A stretch of 64,000 nt of DNA from Ascochyta rabiei (Eukaryota; Ascomycota; Dothideomycetes; Pleosporales; Didymellaceae): NCBI RefSeq assembly GCF_004011695.2, contig NC_082417.1, forward strand, positions 496,001 through 560,000. The letters run 5' to 3'. Below are positions 23,192-32,555 of the stretch, in pieces. A program made the translations under genes and the position numbers. Under the pieces are notes generated by a model. It was not told the DNA's origin and searched no databases. It saw only the letters and a list, made by a program, of their open reading frames with translations. Position 1 is the stretch's first letter. Every line of letters begins with the position of its first letter.

Positions 23192-24426
23192 GTTATAGTA
23201 AAACTTAATACTAATACACTAAATCTTCTATAATTGCTGCTATCCTACACTTCTACTCCTAATTTAACTTAAATTTACTACTTACGTACTCCTCTAGTAA
23301 TAGCACCTTTATACTAAATAACTGCATAATCTAATTTATCTACCTTAGGCAGGTCTAGTAATTCTATAGAAATAAGAAAACTAGTATATAGATCCTAATT
23401 AGTAATAACCTAGTAATTAATAAGGTGCGTAGTTAGAGTATTTTAAAGTTTTGTTTTACCCTACTAAAGCCCTACTTAACTACTATCTGCTTAGTTAATA
23501 ACTACTAATTAATCTTCTTCTACGTAGGTATTAAGTACTCTCTGTTAACATCCTTATACAGTCCTAGCATATAATCCTAGCTTCTAAAAGCTGTATTACT
23601 ATACACGTATTAGTACTAGTTTAGTAGTAGCTAGCTTATTAACGCACTAAGTTAGCTGCTAAAGTTAAGTATAATACATGCAGTTACGTCTCTACTAGAT
23701 AATAGGACGCTAGCAAAGCAACTACTAAATAATCTGTTAGGTAAGATAACTGCTATATAGACAAGTAAGTGTTACTTTTTATAACTAGAGTAGTACAGTT
23801 ACTAATCTACAAATATAGGTCTGTAAACTACAATCTCTATACTATTAACAAAGCTAAATATAAGGTTGTTAGCAGTTATAAGTAAGCTACTAATAGCTTT
23901 ACAGTATACCTCTATTATTAGTTGTTTTATTATACTTAAATCTAACTTAATCTAACTACTCTATGTACCCTAGATGTACTGTAAAACACTATTCTAGACA
24001 GCCCTAAGCTATAAACAACTCCTACTAAATACGTAGATAACATAGCTAAAGGCTAATAGGTAAGTAGCACGCTAGTAAAACACTAGTAAGGCCTCCTCTA
24101 GTAAAGAGACTAATGCTAACAGATACCTAGATCTCTTATTACTACTATATTTAAGTAGCAGGTTAAGACTTACAGCTAGCTCCTTTATCTCTACCTTTAT
24201 AAACTAAGTAAAAAAGCAAAATAGCTTATTATTAATCCTACTGTTAGCCTTAGATAACTATATATTTAGCATTGCTTTAAAGATAGTAAACTAGCAGGAT
24301 AGTCTCTATAGCCACTTTAGACCTTTACTCTTATCTAGCTAGGTAATAACAGTAATAGTAGTAGAGGCAGCAGTAATTACATTGTTAGAGGTAGTTTAGA
24401 GATACTAGGTTATAAAACTAAACACT
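23192..24426. other. Unidentified mutated sequence between two Fot1 ends
   Basis: AT-rich, strongly RIP-mutated, 1.2 kb. Minus-strand translation across stops gives some protein-like stretches, but I recognise no family. It is not the missing body of the neighbouring Fot1 fragment, because it shows none of the transposase motifs found in the full copy. Confidence 0.5.
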
Positions 24427-24490
24427 AACGTACTCCACAGGTGAGCGGATCAAACGGGTGAGCGGATCACTCTGCCAAGACCACACCAAA
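24427..24490 (+). repeat. Left terminal inverted repeat of Fot1-like element
   Basis: Compared with the reverse complement of 26,228-26,291 there are only three differences in 64 bases, all G-to-A or C-to-T in the right copy. Two of the three are TGA-to-TAA and TCA-to-TTA, the class that dominates the island. Confidence 0.9.
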
Positions 24491-24509
24491 CCTCCACCTT
24501 ACCACGCAA

Positions 24510-26165
24510 TGCCTCAACAACAACATTAATCTACGCCCTTAAGAGAAGCTGCAATACAGCTTGCGCTCTAGGCAATTAAATAAGACGCAATGCTTACTCT
24601 GTAACGCGCTGCAGCTATATATAACACGCCTTACAGCACACTACACACTTAATACACAGAACAACCTGCACAAGCTAATTATACACCAGTTTAACAGATT
24701 ATAGACTAGACTAAGGAGGACGTAATTGCTAAGTATATCCTTAAGCTAGATATATAAGGATTTACCTCTTAGCTGGCTACTGTAGCTAATATAGCTAATT
24801 CTTTGCGTGCTAAGCATAATATAGGCTATGTTAGTATAAACTAGCCTAACACGTTTATTAAGCGCTGCCCTAACCTTAAAGTAAGGTTTAATTGCAAGTA
24901 TAACTACAAGAGAGCCCTCTATAAGGATCTAGAGATTATTAGGGGCTAGTTTAGGCTTATAGCAAATGTTAAAGCTAAGTATAGTATCTAGGACAATAAC
25001 ATATACAACTTTAATAAGATAGGCTTTATAATAGGCTAGATATTAATAGAAGCAGTTATTACAGGCTTAGAGCGTTAAGGACAGCTAAAGGCAGTGCAGC
25101 AGGGTAATTAAGAGTAGACAACAGTTATATAGGGCATTAATAGCATAGGGTAGGCTATTCTACCCTTTATTATCTTTAAAGGCTGCAACTACCTCTCTGC
25201 CTAGTATAAAGAGGACAATCTACCCTATAACTAGGTTATTAGAGTCTCTAAGAACAGATGGACTACTAACAAGCTTAGTCTAGACTAGTTAAAGCACTTT
25301 AATGCCTATATAAAGACGCGCACCTAAGGAGTATACTAGCTGCTCCTTATTAACAGCTATAAGAGCTATAACTCCCTTAACTTCTAATAATACTATAAGG
25401 AAGCAAAGATTGTTATACTATATATGCCTCTACACTTATCTTACCTCTTATAACCACTAGATATAGGTTATTTTGCCCCTCTAAAGAAGGTATATAGGCG
25501 CTAAGCTAAGAATCTTATATATAACTATATTACTTATATTACTAAAACTAAGTTCCTACTATACTTTATAGACGCCTATAAGGAGACATTTACTTCTAGC
25601 AATATCTAAGAAGGCTTCTAAGGCGCTAGAATAGTCCCCCTTAACCCAGAACAGGTTATAATAGGTCTTAATGTCCGCCTACGTACCCTACCACTACCTA
25701 CTGTAGAAGATGAGCCCTAGCAGTCCTAAACCCTAAGCACTACCCTGCAATTAGGGTTGCAATTAACGCTAGTTTAAGAGAGGATTTAAAGGTATGTAAG
25801 CAGCTTACTAACTTTAATAGTTAAGGCCTTTAAAAAGCTTGCTAAAGGCGCAGCTATAGTAGCGCACAAGCTAGTGTTAGCTTAAAGGAAGATTACTAGG
25901 CTTTAAGCAGCAAATAAGGCTGCTATGCAATGTAAATTGTATAAAAGAAAGCAATTATAGCAGAAGAGAGTCCTAACAGCTAAGAAAGGCCTTTAATTAA
26001 CTACTCTAACTAAGTTTAGGGCGCGTAGTAATAGTAAGAAGGCAAAGAAGCAAGTACGCGCTAAAGGAGGGGAAGTAACCTAAAAACGCTGTACAAAGTG
26101 CTATAATATTAGATATAACTTATATATATATAAGAAGGCTATAGAAGATGTTTCTAAATAATATT
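24510..26165 (+). pseudogene. Fot1/pogo transposase, RIP-degraded
   Basis: Conceptual plus-strand translation starts MPQQQ and continues with REAAIQLAL, a psq-type helix-turn-helix. It then shows GFTS.LATVANIANSL and FIKRCPNLKVRFN, a CENP-B-like DNA-binding domain, and then YNFNKIGF, matching the YNFDE(T/K)GF start of the DDE_1 catalytic domain, so the first catalytic Asp reads Asn. The C-terminus has a Lys/Arg/Gln-rich coil and a zinc knuckle whose His and last Cys both became Tyr. The many in-frame stops make it non-functional. Confidence 0.85.
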
Positions 26166-26227
26166 ATATACTGCACTACTATATATAAGGCCAAAGTAGG
26201 CTAATGTAAGCTATAATAGGGTAGAAA

Positions 26228-26291
26228 TTTGGTGTGGTCTTGGCAGAGTGATCCGCTCACCTGTTTAATCCGCTTACCTGTGGAGTACGTT
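26228..26291 (-). repeat. Right terminal inverted repeat of Fot1-like element
   Basis: Inverted partner of 24,427-24,490 and also near-identical to 22,810-22,873 in the inverted fragment. Confidence 0.9.
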
Positions 26292-26440
26292 GTAAGGTGT
26301 TAATTAGCGTCTATATTATATATATATTTACTAACAAATCTAAGATAAAAAGATAATTGCTAATATGCTAGATTTACTGTACTTTAATTAACCTAAACCC
26401 CTCTGCTGTAAACCTTATTTTTTGTCTTGTCTAAAGTCCT

Positions 26441-27079
26441 ACTAGAGCCAGTCAGGGGTGAGCGACCTGCCATACCCAACCCGGTTGGCTGCCGAAATCT
26501 AGTAAGTACGACACAGAAAAGCACCTAATCCCCTCCATTGTCAACAATGCATGGGAACTTTTGATTCGGTTAAAGAGTGTGACATTCAGGTTCTCATCCT
26601 ATATAGCCCACCCCCACCCACCGTATCTGTACTTTCGTACTTCCTTCAGCTTCTTACACCCTTCTCACATGGTTGACAAACAAAAGCTCAAAGAGTGCAA
26701 TGAGCTCCAGCCACAGGCGCAGAGCTCGTTGTCCATGAAGCATAATATCCTCGGTTTCCAATGTACTTTGTCCCAAAAACGTGCAGATAACAAATACAGT
26801 CATCCGCATGCGCATTAAAAGCAGTTCGCGTAAAGGTTGGAAACAAGAAGTTCAAAAGAGGATCTCCTGAAGTCCCGAGGTAGGACTAGAGCAGAGACGA
26901 ATGGTAATCGTAGTATTCGAAGAAAAATGAAGGCAAATCTGAATCCCGCCGTATGCACTTCGCCAAACGCAGAACATGAAGGAAAGAGTCGTAACGGGCC
27001 GTAAGACTGCAGTATCGTGATGATATCTCAGTGATATGCACAAAGGAAGCTAGTTCCCAGTGGTGATTCTTTCGAGTGT
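26441..27079. other. Right flank of the AT-rich island
   Basis: Normal base composition resumes abruptly with GAGCCAGTCAGG. Small frames on both strands (26,561-26,818 plus; 26,852-27,043 minus) have no recognisable features and are not called. The right part is probably the 3' UTR of the next minus-strand gene. Confidence 0.5.
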
Positions 27080-28678
27080 CTAAAACATGGTGCTCTTGCG
27101 CTTCTCAGCACTGGTGAAGATGAGCTTCGGCGTCGAGCGGCGCTGGCCGAGCGTGGGGCGGACATCGACAAAACCCTCCTCACTGCTTACACTGGTCGCG
27201 GTGTAAGAGCGATCGATGGAGGTACCGCGAGAGCGCTCCTTGGACGCCTGGCGCTCCGAGCCGATGGCGCCGTTAGCAACAGCACGAAGGCTGCCAATGC
27301 TGGGCCTGCCGGAAAGACTGCCACTGCCGCCGCTGTGCACGCTGTCGGAATCGTTGTCCGAGGAGGGGAAGTTCTCGCTGTCGGGAGAAGCGCTGCCGCT
27401 TCCGTTGCGCTGACCCCGGCGACCAATGCCGGCACGAACAAGGTTGCTGATTGCTTGGCGGCGCTGGCGAGCAGCAAAGTTCTTGCTACCCTCATGCTTG
27501 GAGGTGGGGCTGGCCTTGAGCTCTTCGATCGAAGGCGGTCCACGGGGCTGGCGGACAGGGTGCTCTCCAGCACGTGCTTGACCGGGTCCGAATGTGCCGG
27601 TCATGGGAGTAGCTGGGAAACCAACAGAGCGGACAAAGGCAGACTTGGGACCCTCGGGCATCTCAGCCCTGGAGTCAAGAGCAAGCGACGAAGGCTGCTT
27701 CTTGTGGCTTCTGCGGAAAGCGTTGGCGGATGGCGGCGGAAGCGGGACAACGTCCTGGGGCGGGGTCACGGATTTCTTCGGGGGCGAGTTGCTGCGGGCC
27801 CAAGGGCTGGGGTTGACCTCGTTGGGGGGAGAAACGTGGAGGACAGGTGTGTCGACCTTGGGAGGAGAATGCGCAAATCCAGGTGTTGGCGGTGGCGGAG
27901 ATTGCGACAGGTTGTCCTCCTGCTGGTAGTTGGAGTCGACGACGTACTGGTACTGGCCGGTCATCTGGTTCAAGACCAGGTATATACCAGGCTGTCCAGT
28001 CTCCTGAACGGCCGGGGCGCTCTGCTGGAACTGCTGGCCATAGGCGTTGGTCAAGGGCGTAGCAGGGAACTGCTGCGACTGGCGCATGCCGTTCATGTTC
28101 ATGTTGCCAAACTGCTGGGCAGTAAGAGCAAGAAGCTGCTGCTGAAGCTGCTGCTGCCTCTGGGCCAGGTAGACCTCAGTAGCAAGGAGCTGGGCAGCAA
28201 CAGCAGGGTCCATCTCGCCATCGTCGTACTGCATCGCAGGAGGAGCCAAAACTTGATCGTAGTACATGTGCTGCTGCTGCTGCTGCTGCTGCTGCTGGGT
28301 GTACTGGTGAGCAGCGCCGAAGCCGGAGCCAACGGCAGTCTGGGGACCGTTTTGGTTGAAGTTCCTGGAGAGGCGGTTGTTCTGGTTTCCGCCGATGTTG
28401 TGCTGGCGCTGGTTGTAGGGGGCAGACGCAGGGGGCTGGGCAGACGAAGGAGTCTTGGGCGCAGTGCGGAGGCCGGCCAGCAGATGGGAGCGGCTGGTGC
28501 GAGGCGTCTGCACCTCGTTCTCGGCAATCGAGGCGACCTTGGGAGGAGAAGCGACGCTGAGACGCTTGAGGGCAGCTCCCTTCCCGCGAGAGGCGAAACT
28601 CGGGGTCGGGTTGCCGAAGCCCTGAGACTGGAAGTTGTTGTAGGACATTTGAGCAAGACCGCCAGCGTCCATGCTCAT
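27080..28678 (-). CDS. Conserved fungal Q/S/P-rich protein of unknown function
   Basis: Single open frame of 532 aa from ATG 28,678 (MSMDAGGLAQ); the frame stays open upstream to about 28,830 without an ATG, so a spliced upstream exon is possible. Largely disordered: a poly-Gln tract near residues 135-145, a Gln-rich helix near 175-195, a GIYLVLNQMTGQYQYVVD segment, Ser/Pro-rich linkers, then a compact basic motif (PRGPPSIEELKASPTSKHEG, then ARQRRQAISNLVRAG) followed by Ser-rich sequence. The C-terminal FVDVRPTLGQRRSTPKLIF looks conserved. The composition fits a regulatory or RNA-associated protein, but this is only inference. Confidence 0.8.
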   Translation of the reverse strand: MSMDAGGLAQMSYNNFQSQGFGNPTPSFASRGKGAALKRLSVASPPKVASIAENEVQTPRTSRSHLLAGLRTAPKTPSSAQPPASAPYNQRQHNIGGNQNNRLSRNFNQNGPQTAVGSGFGAAHQYTQQQQQQQQQHMYYDQVLAPPAMQYDDGEMDPAVAAQLLATEVYLAQRQQQLQQQLLALTAQQFGNMNMNGMRQSQQFPATPLTNAYGQQFQQSAPAVQETGQPGIYLVLNQMTGQYQYVVDSNYQQEDNLSQSPPPPTPGFAHSPPKVDTPVLHVSPPNEVNPSPWARSNSPPKKSVTPPQDVVPLPPPSANAFRRSHKKQPSSLALDSRAEMPEGPKSAFVRSVGFPATPMTGTFGPGQARAGEHPVRQPRGPPSIEELKASPTSKHEGSKNFAARQRRQAISNLVRAGIGRRGQRNGSGSASPDSENFPSSDNDSDSVHSGGSGSLSGRPSIGSLRAVANGAIGSERQASKERSRGTSIDRSYTATSVSSEEGFVDVRPTLGQRRSTPKLIFTSAEKRKSTMF

Positions 28679-29027
28679 TTGGAAATCGTTGAAGAAGGGT
28701 GCGAACAAAGGGTGAGGCTGCAGCGAGGAAGATGCGCTATGCAGACCAGAAAGGATACAGAATGGAAGGTGGTGTCTCGAGTCGAGGGAGTCGAGGGAGA
28801 CTTGGGCAAGGATTTCGTTGCGATTACGTGATTAAGGATCGTACTGATCGTGAGGGTAAGGTAGCGTTGTGATCGAAGTCCGGCCGATGGGCAATGCAAT
28901 GCAGTTGGAGCTATTAACAAAGGGTGCTTCAGTCGCGGTCCACTCGCTAGGCTGCTGTCAAAGGCAGGTTGCAGGGTCCAACGCGTCTAGCTGAGGACGG
29001 AAGGAGCGATTGGCGAGACAGGCAGGC

Positions 29028-29071
29028 GCGTGATGCAGGCGTGATGCAGGCGTGATGCAGGCGTGATGCGG
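29028..29071. repeat. 11-bp tandem repeat (GCGTGATGCAG), 4 copies
   Basis: Four near-perfect head-to-tail copies, the last slightly changed, in the upstream region of the 532-aa gene. Confidence 0.85.
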
Positions 29072-29110
29072 GCGTGCTTGCGGTTTGCAGTTGACAGCTG
29101 GCAGCAGTAG

Positions 29111-29200
29111 GAAGAGCAAGAGCGAGAGCAAGAGCGAGAGCAAGAGCGAGAGCAGGAGCGAGAGCAGGAGCGAGAGCAGGAGCAGGAGCAGGAGCAAGAG
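29111..29200. repeat. Purine-rich 12-bp repeat (GAGCAAGAGCGA)n
   Basis: About seven imperfect copies, all-purine except for single C positions. Gives long Lys/Ser/Arg or Leu frames by chance on both strands. Confidence 0.85.
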
Positions 29201-31097
29201 GGTGCACGATGATGCACAAACGGTCGATACGGCTGGTGGTGGTGATGCAGTCGACTTGCTGACTTGCTGACTTGGCTCGCACAGACAGGCAGGAGCAACG
29301 GGACTGGCGCGTGCTCTCTGAAGCGTCGTAGATTAAGGCGGTGGGTAAGCAGTCCAAGCAAGTGGGACGGTAGAAGATGCAAAGCTGGACGGAGGCAGAG
29401 AAGAGAGTGGGTGAAGAGGCAGCGTAGCGGTCGGAGGGAAAGGGCGAGAGCTCGGAGGGGGCCAGGAGAAAAGGTGACCAGCGGACAGCGGACGAGGGCA
29501 GACGAGGGAGGCGAGTATTTGATGCCTGCTGGCTCTGCTGGCTTCTGACTGCCCTAGCGCGCGCAGGGAGGGAGGCCTAGGGTGCATTGGGCCACTCCAC
29601 CACGACCCCTGACACGCTGCAGCACTGGGTGCACTGGTGCAGACGATGAAACGACGGGCGGCCATGCGCCTGCCGCCCTGATCCTGCGCTGATCGTGCTG
29701 CAGACTGCAGTGCATTGCCGTCCGCTTCCCTGGACGGGCACTTTCATTTTCGCCGTCCTCTTCACTGCAGGTCCGCAGGACTGGCGAGTCCGAGTCGGAG
29801 CGTGGGCCTGAGCCGCTGAGCCGCTGAGCCGCTGAGCCGCTGAGTAGGTGGGAGTGGAATCAGTGGATTCTTCTCTGGCAGCACCAGGGTTCGCTGTCGG
29901 GCTGTCAGTCGTCCCTGGCTGCAGTGCTGCACTCCCTCCGACTCGGCCTTTCGAGTCGCCAGCACCAGCACGACCAGAGCAAGGGACGTGGCCAGCAGAC
30001 GCTTCTCGTCCAAACAGCCCGCCCTCTCATTGCTCGAGCAGCCGGGCCTTCGCACACCGCAACACGCGCTCCCCCACCGCGACGGCGTCTGTCCGCCGCC
30101 CACGTCCATTCATTCGCAGCGGCCGGTGACCAACGGCGCCAAAGGAGCGAATCTACTCGTGCGCCCTGCGACGTTGGCCAGCATGCCTCGAGGCCGTCTC
30201 CCGCCCGCACTCAGCCGTGAACAGCTGCTGCTCTCCATTTCTAATTATACCATGTAAGCCGCGCATCTTCACCGAGACATGCAAAGCCATTTGTGCATTC
30301 CTGCCATCCAACATTGCCGCCGTCGTGCTGCATCTTGCTCCCCACCGAGCTACTGCACGAGCCTGGCGAGACTCGAGCGTTGCGCCGCCGTCAACCGTCG
30401 ACTGTCAGCACCTCGACGCTCGCTCCCACCCGTCTTTTCCATGTGCAATCTGCAGTGCATTCCGGCAACAGCCTCCCGTACTGATAAGCCTTCACGCGCG
30501 TCCTTCAGCATTCGGTGGACACCGCATTGCTAAGGCACGCAAACACCGCCTTGCCTTGCTGTCGCAGTACGCGTCACCCTCGAACATCGCACTCTCAAAG
30601 ACCTCCTCTGCTCGCGTGGCCTCATCCTGCTTTTCCCCTCTCCGTTCCATGTGCCGGGGAAGCCCTGCTGATCTGGTCTGAAACCGTCTCATCTAGCGGC
30701 CTGTGCTCTTCACTCATTTCGGTAGCATTGGCCCTGCAGAACGCTTGCTAACCCTCGATCCAATTCGGGCCTCTGAAACGGGCTCTGGTCCTGCCCGGAG
30801 TTGCCTTTCCTTCTCCGAGCCACCGGCACTCGAGATCCTTGCTTGCAGACCTCAAGCACATCTCGTTCACGCAATCTTGTACCCAGCTCACGTGACTGCC
30901 CTACCATCCACTACTCATTCGTCGCATCTGTTACTCGGAACCTTACAGCCTTGACACGGGCAACGACGAGGCTGACACTCCAAATGCGTGTCAGCCTTGA
31001 CACGCATTTGTTCGAGATTCCCAGTCGGTAGGAAACACGTTGACTGCCGCTCGCTACCAAAACATATATAAGCGCGGCCTCAAATAAACCCAATGTT

Positions 31098-31313
31098 TCA
31101 CGCGGGCCTGGTCGGCATGACGAGGAACCCTCCGCTCCCGTTGGCAACATGAGGCAACGGATTCGCCGTTTGCAATGCGGAGGAGATTAGATTGTCGACG
31201 TTATATTGACCAGGGTCGAGCACCCATGCATTGTTGACGATCGCTTTCTCCACTTCCACCTGTCTGGCATCTGGGTTACCGAACAGATATTTCAGCGATG
31301 CTTGGTCATCCAT
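31098..31313 (-). CDS. Possible small protein (71 aa)
   Basis: Frame from ATG 31,313: MDDQASLKYLFGNPDARQ and onward to a stop at 31,098. The composition is balanced and non-repetitive, unlike surrounding random frames. The frame extends upstream to a GTG but no other ATG. There is no domain, signal peptide or membrane segment. It could be an exon or remnant of a larger gene. Weak call. Confidence 0.3.
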   Translation of the reverse strand: MDDQASLKYLFGNPDARQVEVEKAIVNNAWVLDPGQYNVDNLISSALQTANPLPHVANGSGGFLVMPTRPA

Positions 31314-32555
31314 GCTTGCACTCGAACACCCGGCTGAGGCACGCAAGTTTCTTTCGATTGCTTGGCGTTGGTGAGGAGGGAAGACCACACAGCTCTCCGT
31401 TTAGATTCACCAGGTTGAAGTGCCTCACCCTTCGCTAGCATTCACAGCTGAGCGGCGTTGTCGCCGGTGCCAACCGGACCCCGGCGGAACAGAAGACTAG
31501 GTTTCTGACCACTCATCGATCTTACCTTGGGGTAAGACGGCAGTCACGGCCAAACCCCCTAGAATCCCTGAATGAGCGGTTCTGATAAAGTCCGAGTTCT
31601 CGTGCTAAGAAAGACATACCAAGCGATTGCAGCACATGAACGCGTAACGCCGAGTCTTCTAGATCTATCGCAAACAAACACCATCTCCACAAGCCAAGCA
31701 AGAGCAGAAGCGCAACTCCACACAAGTAACCTGCCAGCATCCCAATCGCCCACAAACAAACCCCCATCAACAAGTCATACCCAAAGCACCCAAACCCAAC
31801 ACAACTCCCCGTCACTCACCTGTCCAAAACACGCAGCACGCCCCCGCGTTTCAACACGCCTACAGCACCCGAGACCACCATCACCACCACCACCACCACC
31901 TTCACAACCCCACGGAAGCGCACTCTTGAACCTCGCACCCAGAATCTTGAACCTCTCACTTTCCCACGTCTTGACTACCCATCCATCCACCTCCACCTCC
32001 ACCCCCCCGCACATATCGACAGCCAAAGCCAAAGCCAAAGCCAAAGCCAAAGACCAAAACACACCGCGCATCAGACCCGCGCAACACCGCAAAACCATGC
32101 CAACTGCGACTGAAACACCGCGCTGCATCACGTCGTCGAAGTGAGTGTCAAATCGCTTCTCGGGCCGGTGGGGAGAGTGGTAAAAGGACAAGGAAAAGCA
32201 GAAGCCTTGATGGGAACGGGATGAGCATCAGTAGTGGGAGAAGTGGAAGCAGATATCGAGTGTCTATATATAGGCTTGCTTGAGCAAAAGGAAGAAAGAA
32301 TCGCGCCGCCTCTGGATATATGAACAAACACCTCTCTTTCCGATCCAGTACGCCGTGCCATGTGCCATGTCATGTCGTTCATGTGGTGTTGCGCGCTGTG
32401 CGCCTCGAGCGTGCCTCTGTCGCTACCCTCTCGACTTCGTTTGTTACTCGATGCCTGGCTCATCTCGACTTCCTTGCTTACTCGATATCTGGCTCGTCTC
32501 GATACAGCCGCCCACGCTTGATGGGCGCACTCTCAGGTCTTGGATCGACGCCGTG

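Larger units (their letters stand above)
24427..26291 (+). mobile_element. Full-length Fot1/pogo (Tc1/mariner) transposon, RIP-inactivated
   Basis: A 1,865-bp element, the usual Fot1 size, with 64-bp terminal inverted repeats starting AACGTACTCCACAGG. Each repeat holds two copies of GTGAGCGGAT or a mutated form. The coding strand is plus. A flanking TA is present on the left, but the right flank does not show an obvious TA duplication. The interior is full of stops, whereas the terminal about 65-90 bp are nearly unmutated. Confidence 0.9.
13800..26440. other. AT-rich block of RIP-mutated transposons
   Basis: A 12.6-kb block with very high A+T, filled with TA, TTA, TAG and CTA words. No frame of 60 codons occurs from about 13,660 to 22,910. 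Transposase, reverse transcriptase and integrase are recognisable only when many stops are ignored, and those stops fit C-to-T change on either strand. By eye, CA survives as ACA or GCA (TGT/TGC) while TCA, CCA, TGA and TGG are nearly missing. This is the signature of repeat-induced point mutation with a strong preference for a pyrimidine before the target C. Borders with normal DNA are sharp on both sides. Confidence 0.9.
28679..32555. other. Long gene-poor stretch
   Basis: 3.9 kb with no gene I can defend apart from a weak candidate at 31,098. It has pyrimidine-rich plus-strand sequence, several short tandem repeats (near 29,028, 29,111 and 29,818, plus AAAGCC repeats at about 32,022-32,050) and many overlapping random frames. 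A short plus-strand start (ATG 30,183, MPRGRLPPALSREQLLLSIS, then a GTAAGC donor) looks like a possible first exon, but no following exon was found. A long upstream leader for the 532-aa gene and lncRNAs are possible. Confidence 0.5.

Noticed and set aside
13800..26440. Centromere interpretation of the AT-rich block
   Set aside because: Only 12.6 kb, with individually recognisable transposons and normal genes on both sides; nothing specific to centromeres was seen.
27335..28831. 498-codon frame on the plus strand
   Set aside because: Exact antisense of the Q-rich gene; composition is a shadow of its GC-rich third positions.
30217..30681. 154-codon plus-strand frame
   Set aside because: No ATG context, domain or splice support; Ser/Arg/Pro-rich like neighbouring random frames.
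31572..32144. 190-codon plus-strand frame
   Set aside because: Low-complexity Ser/Thr/Pro and AKAKAK repeat; no conserved feature.
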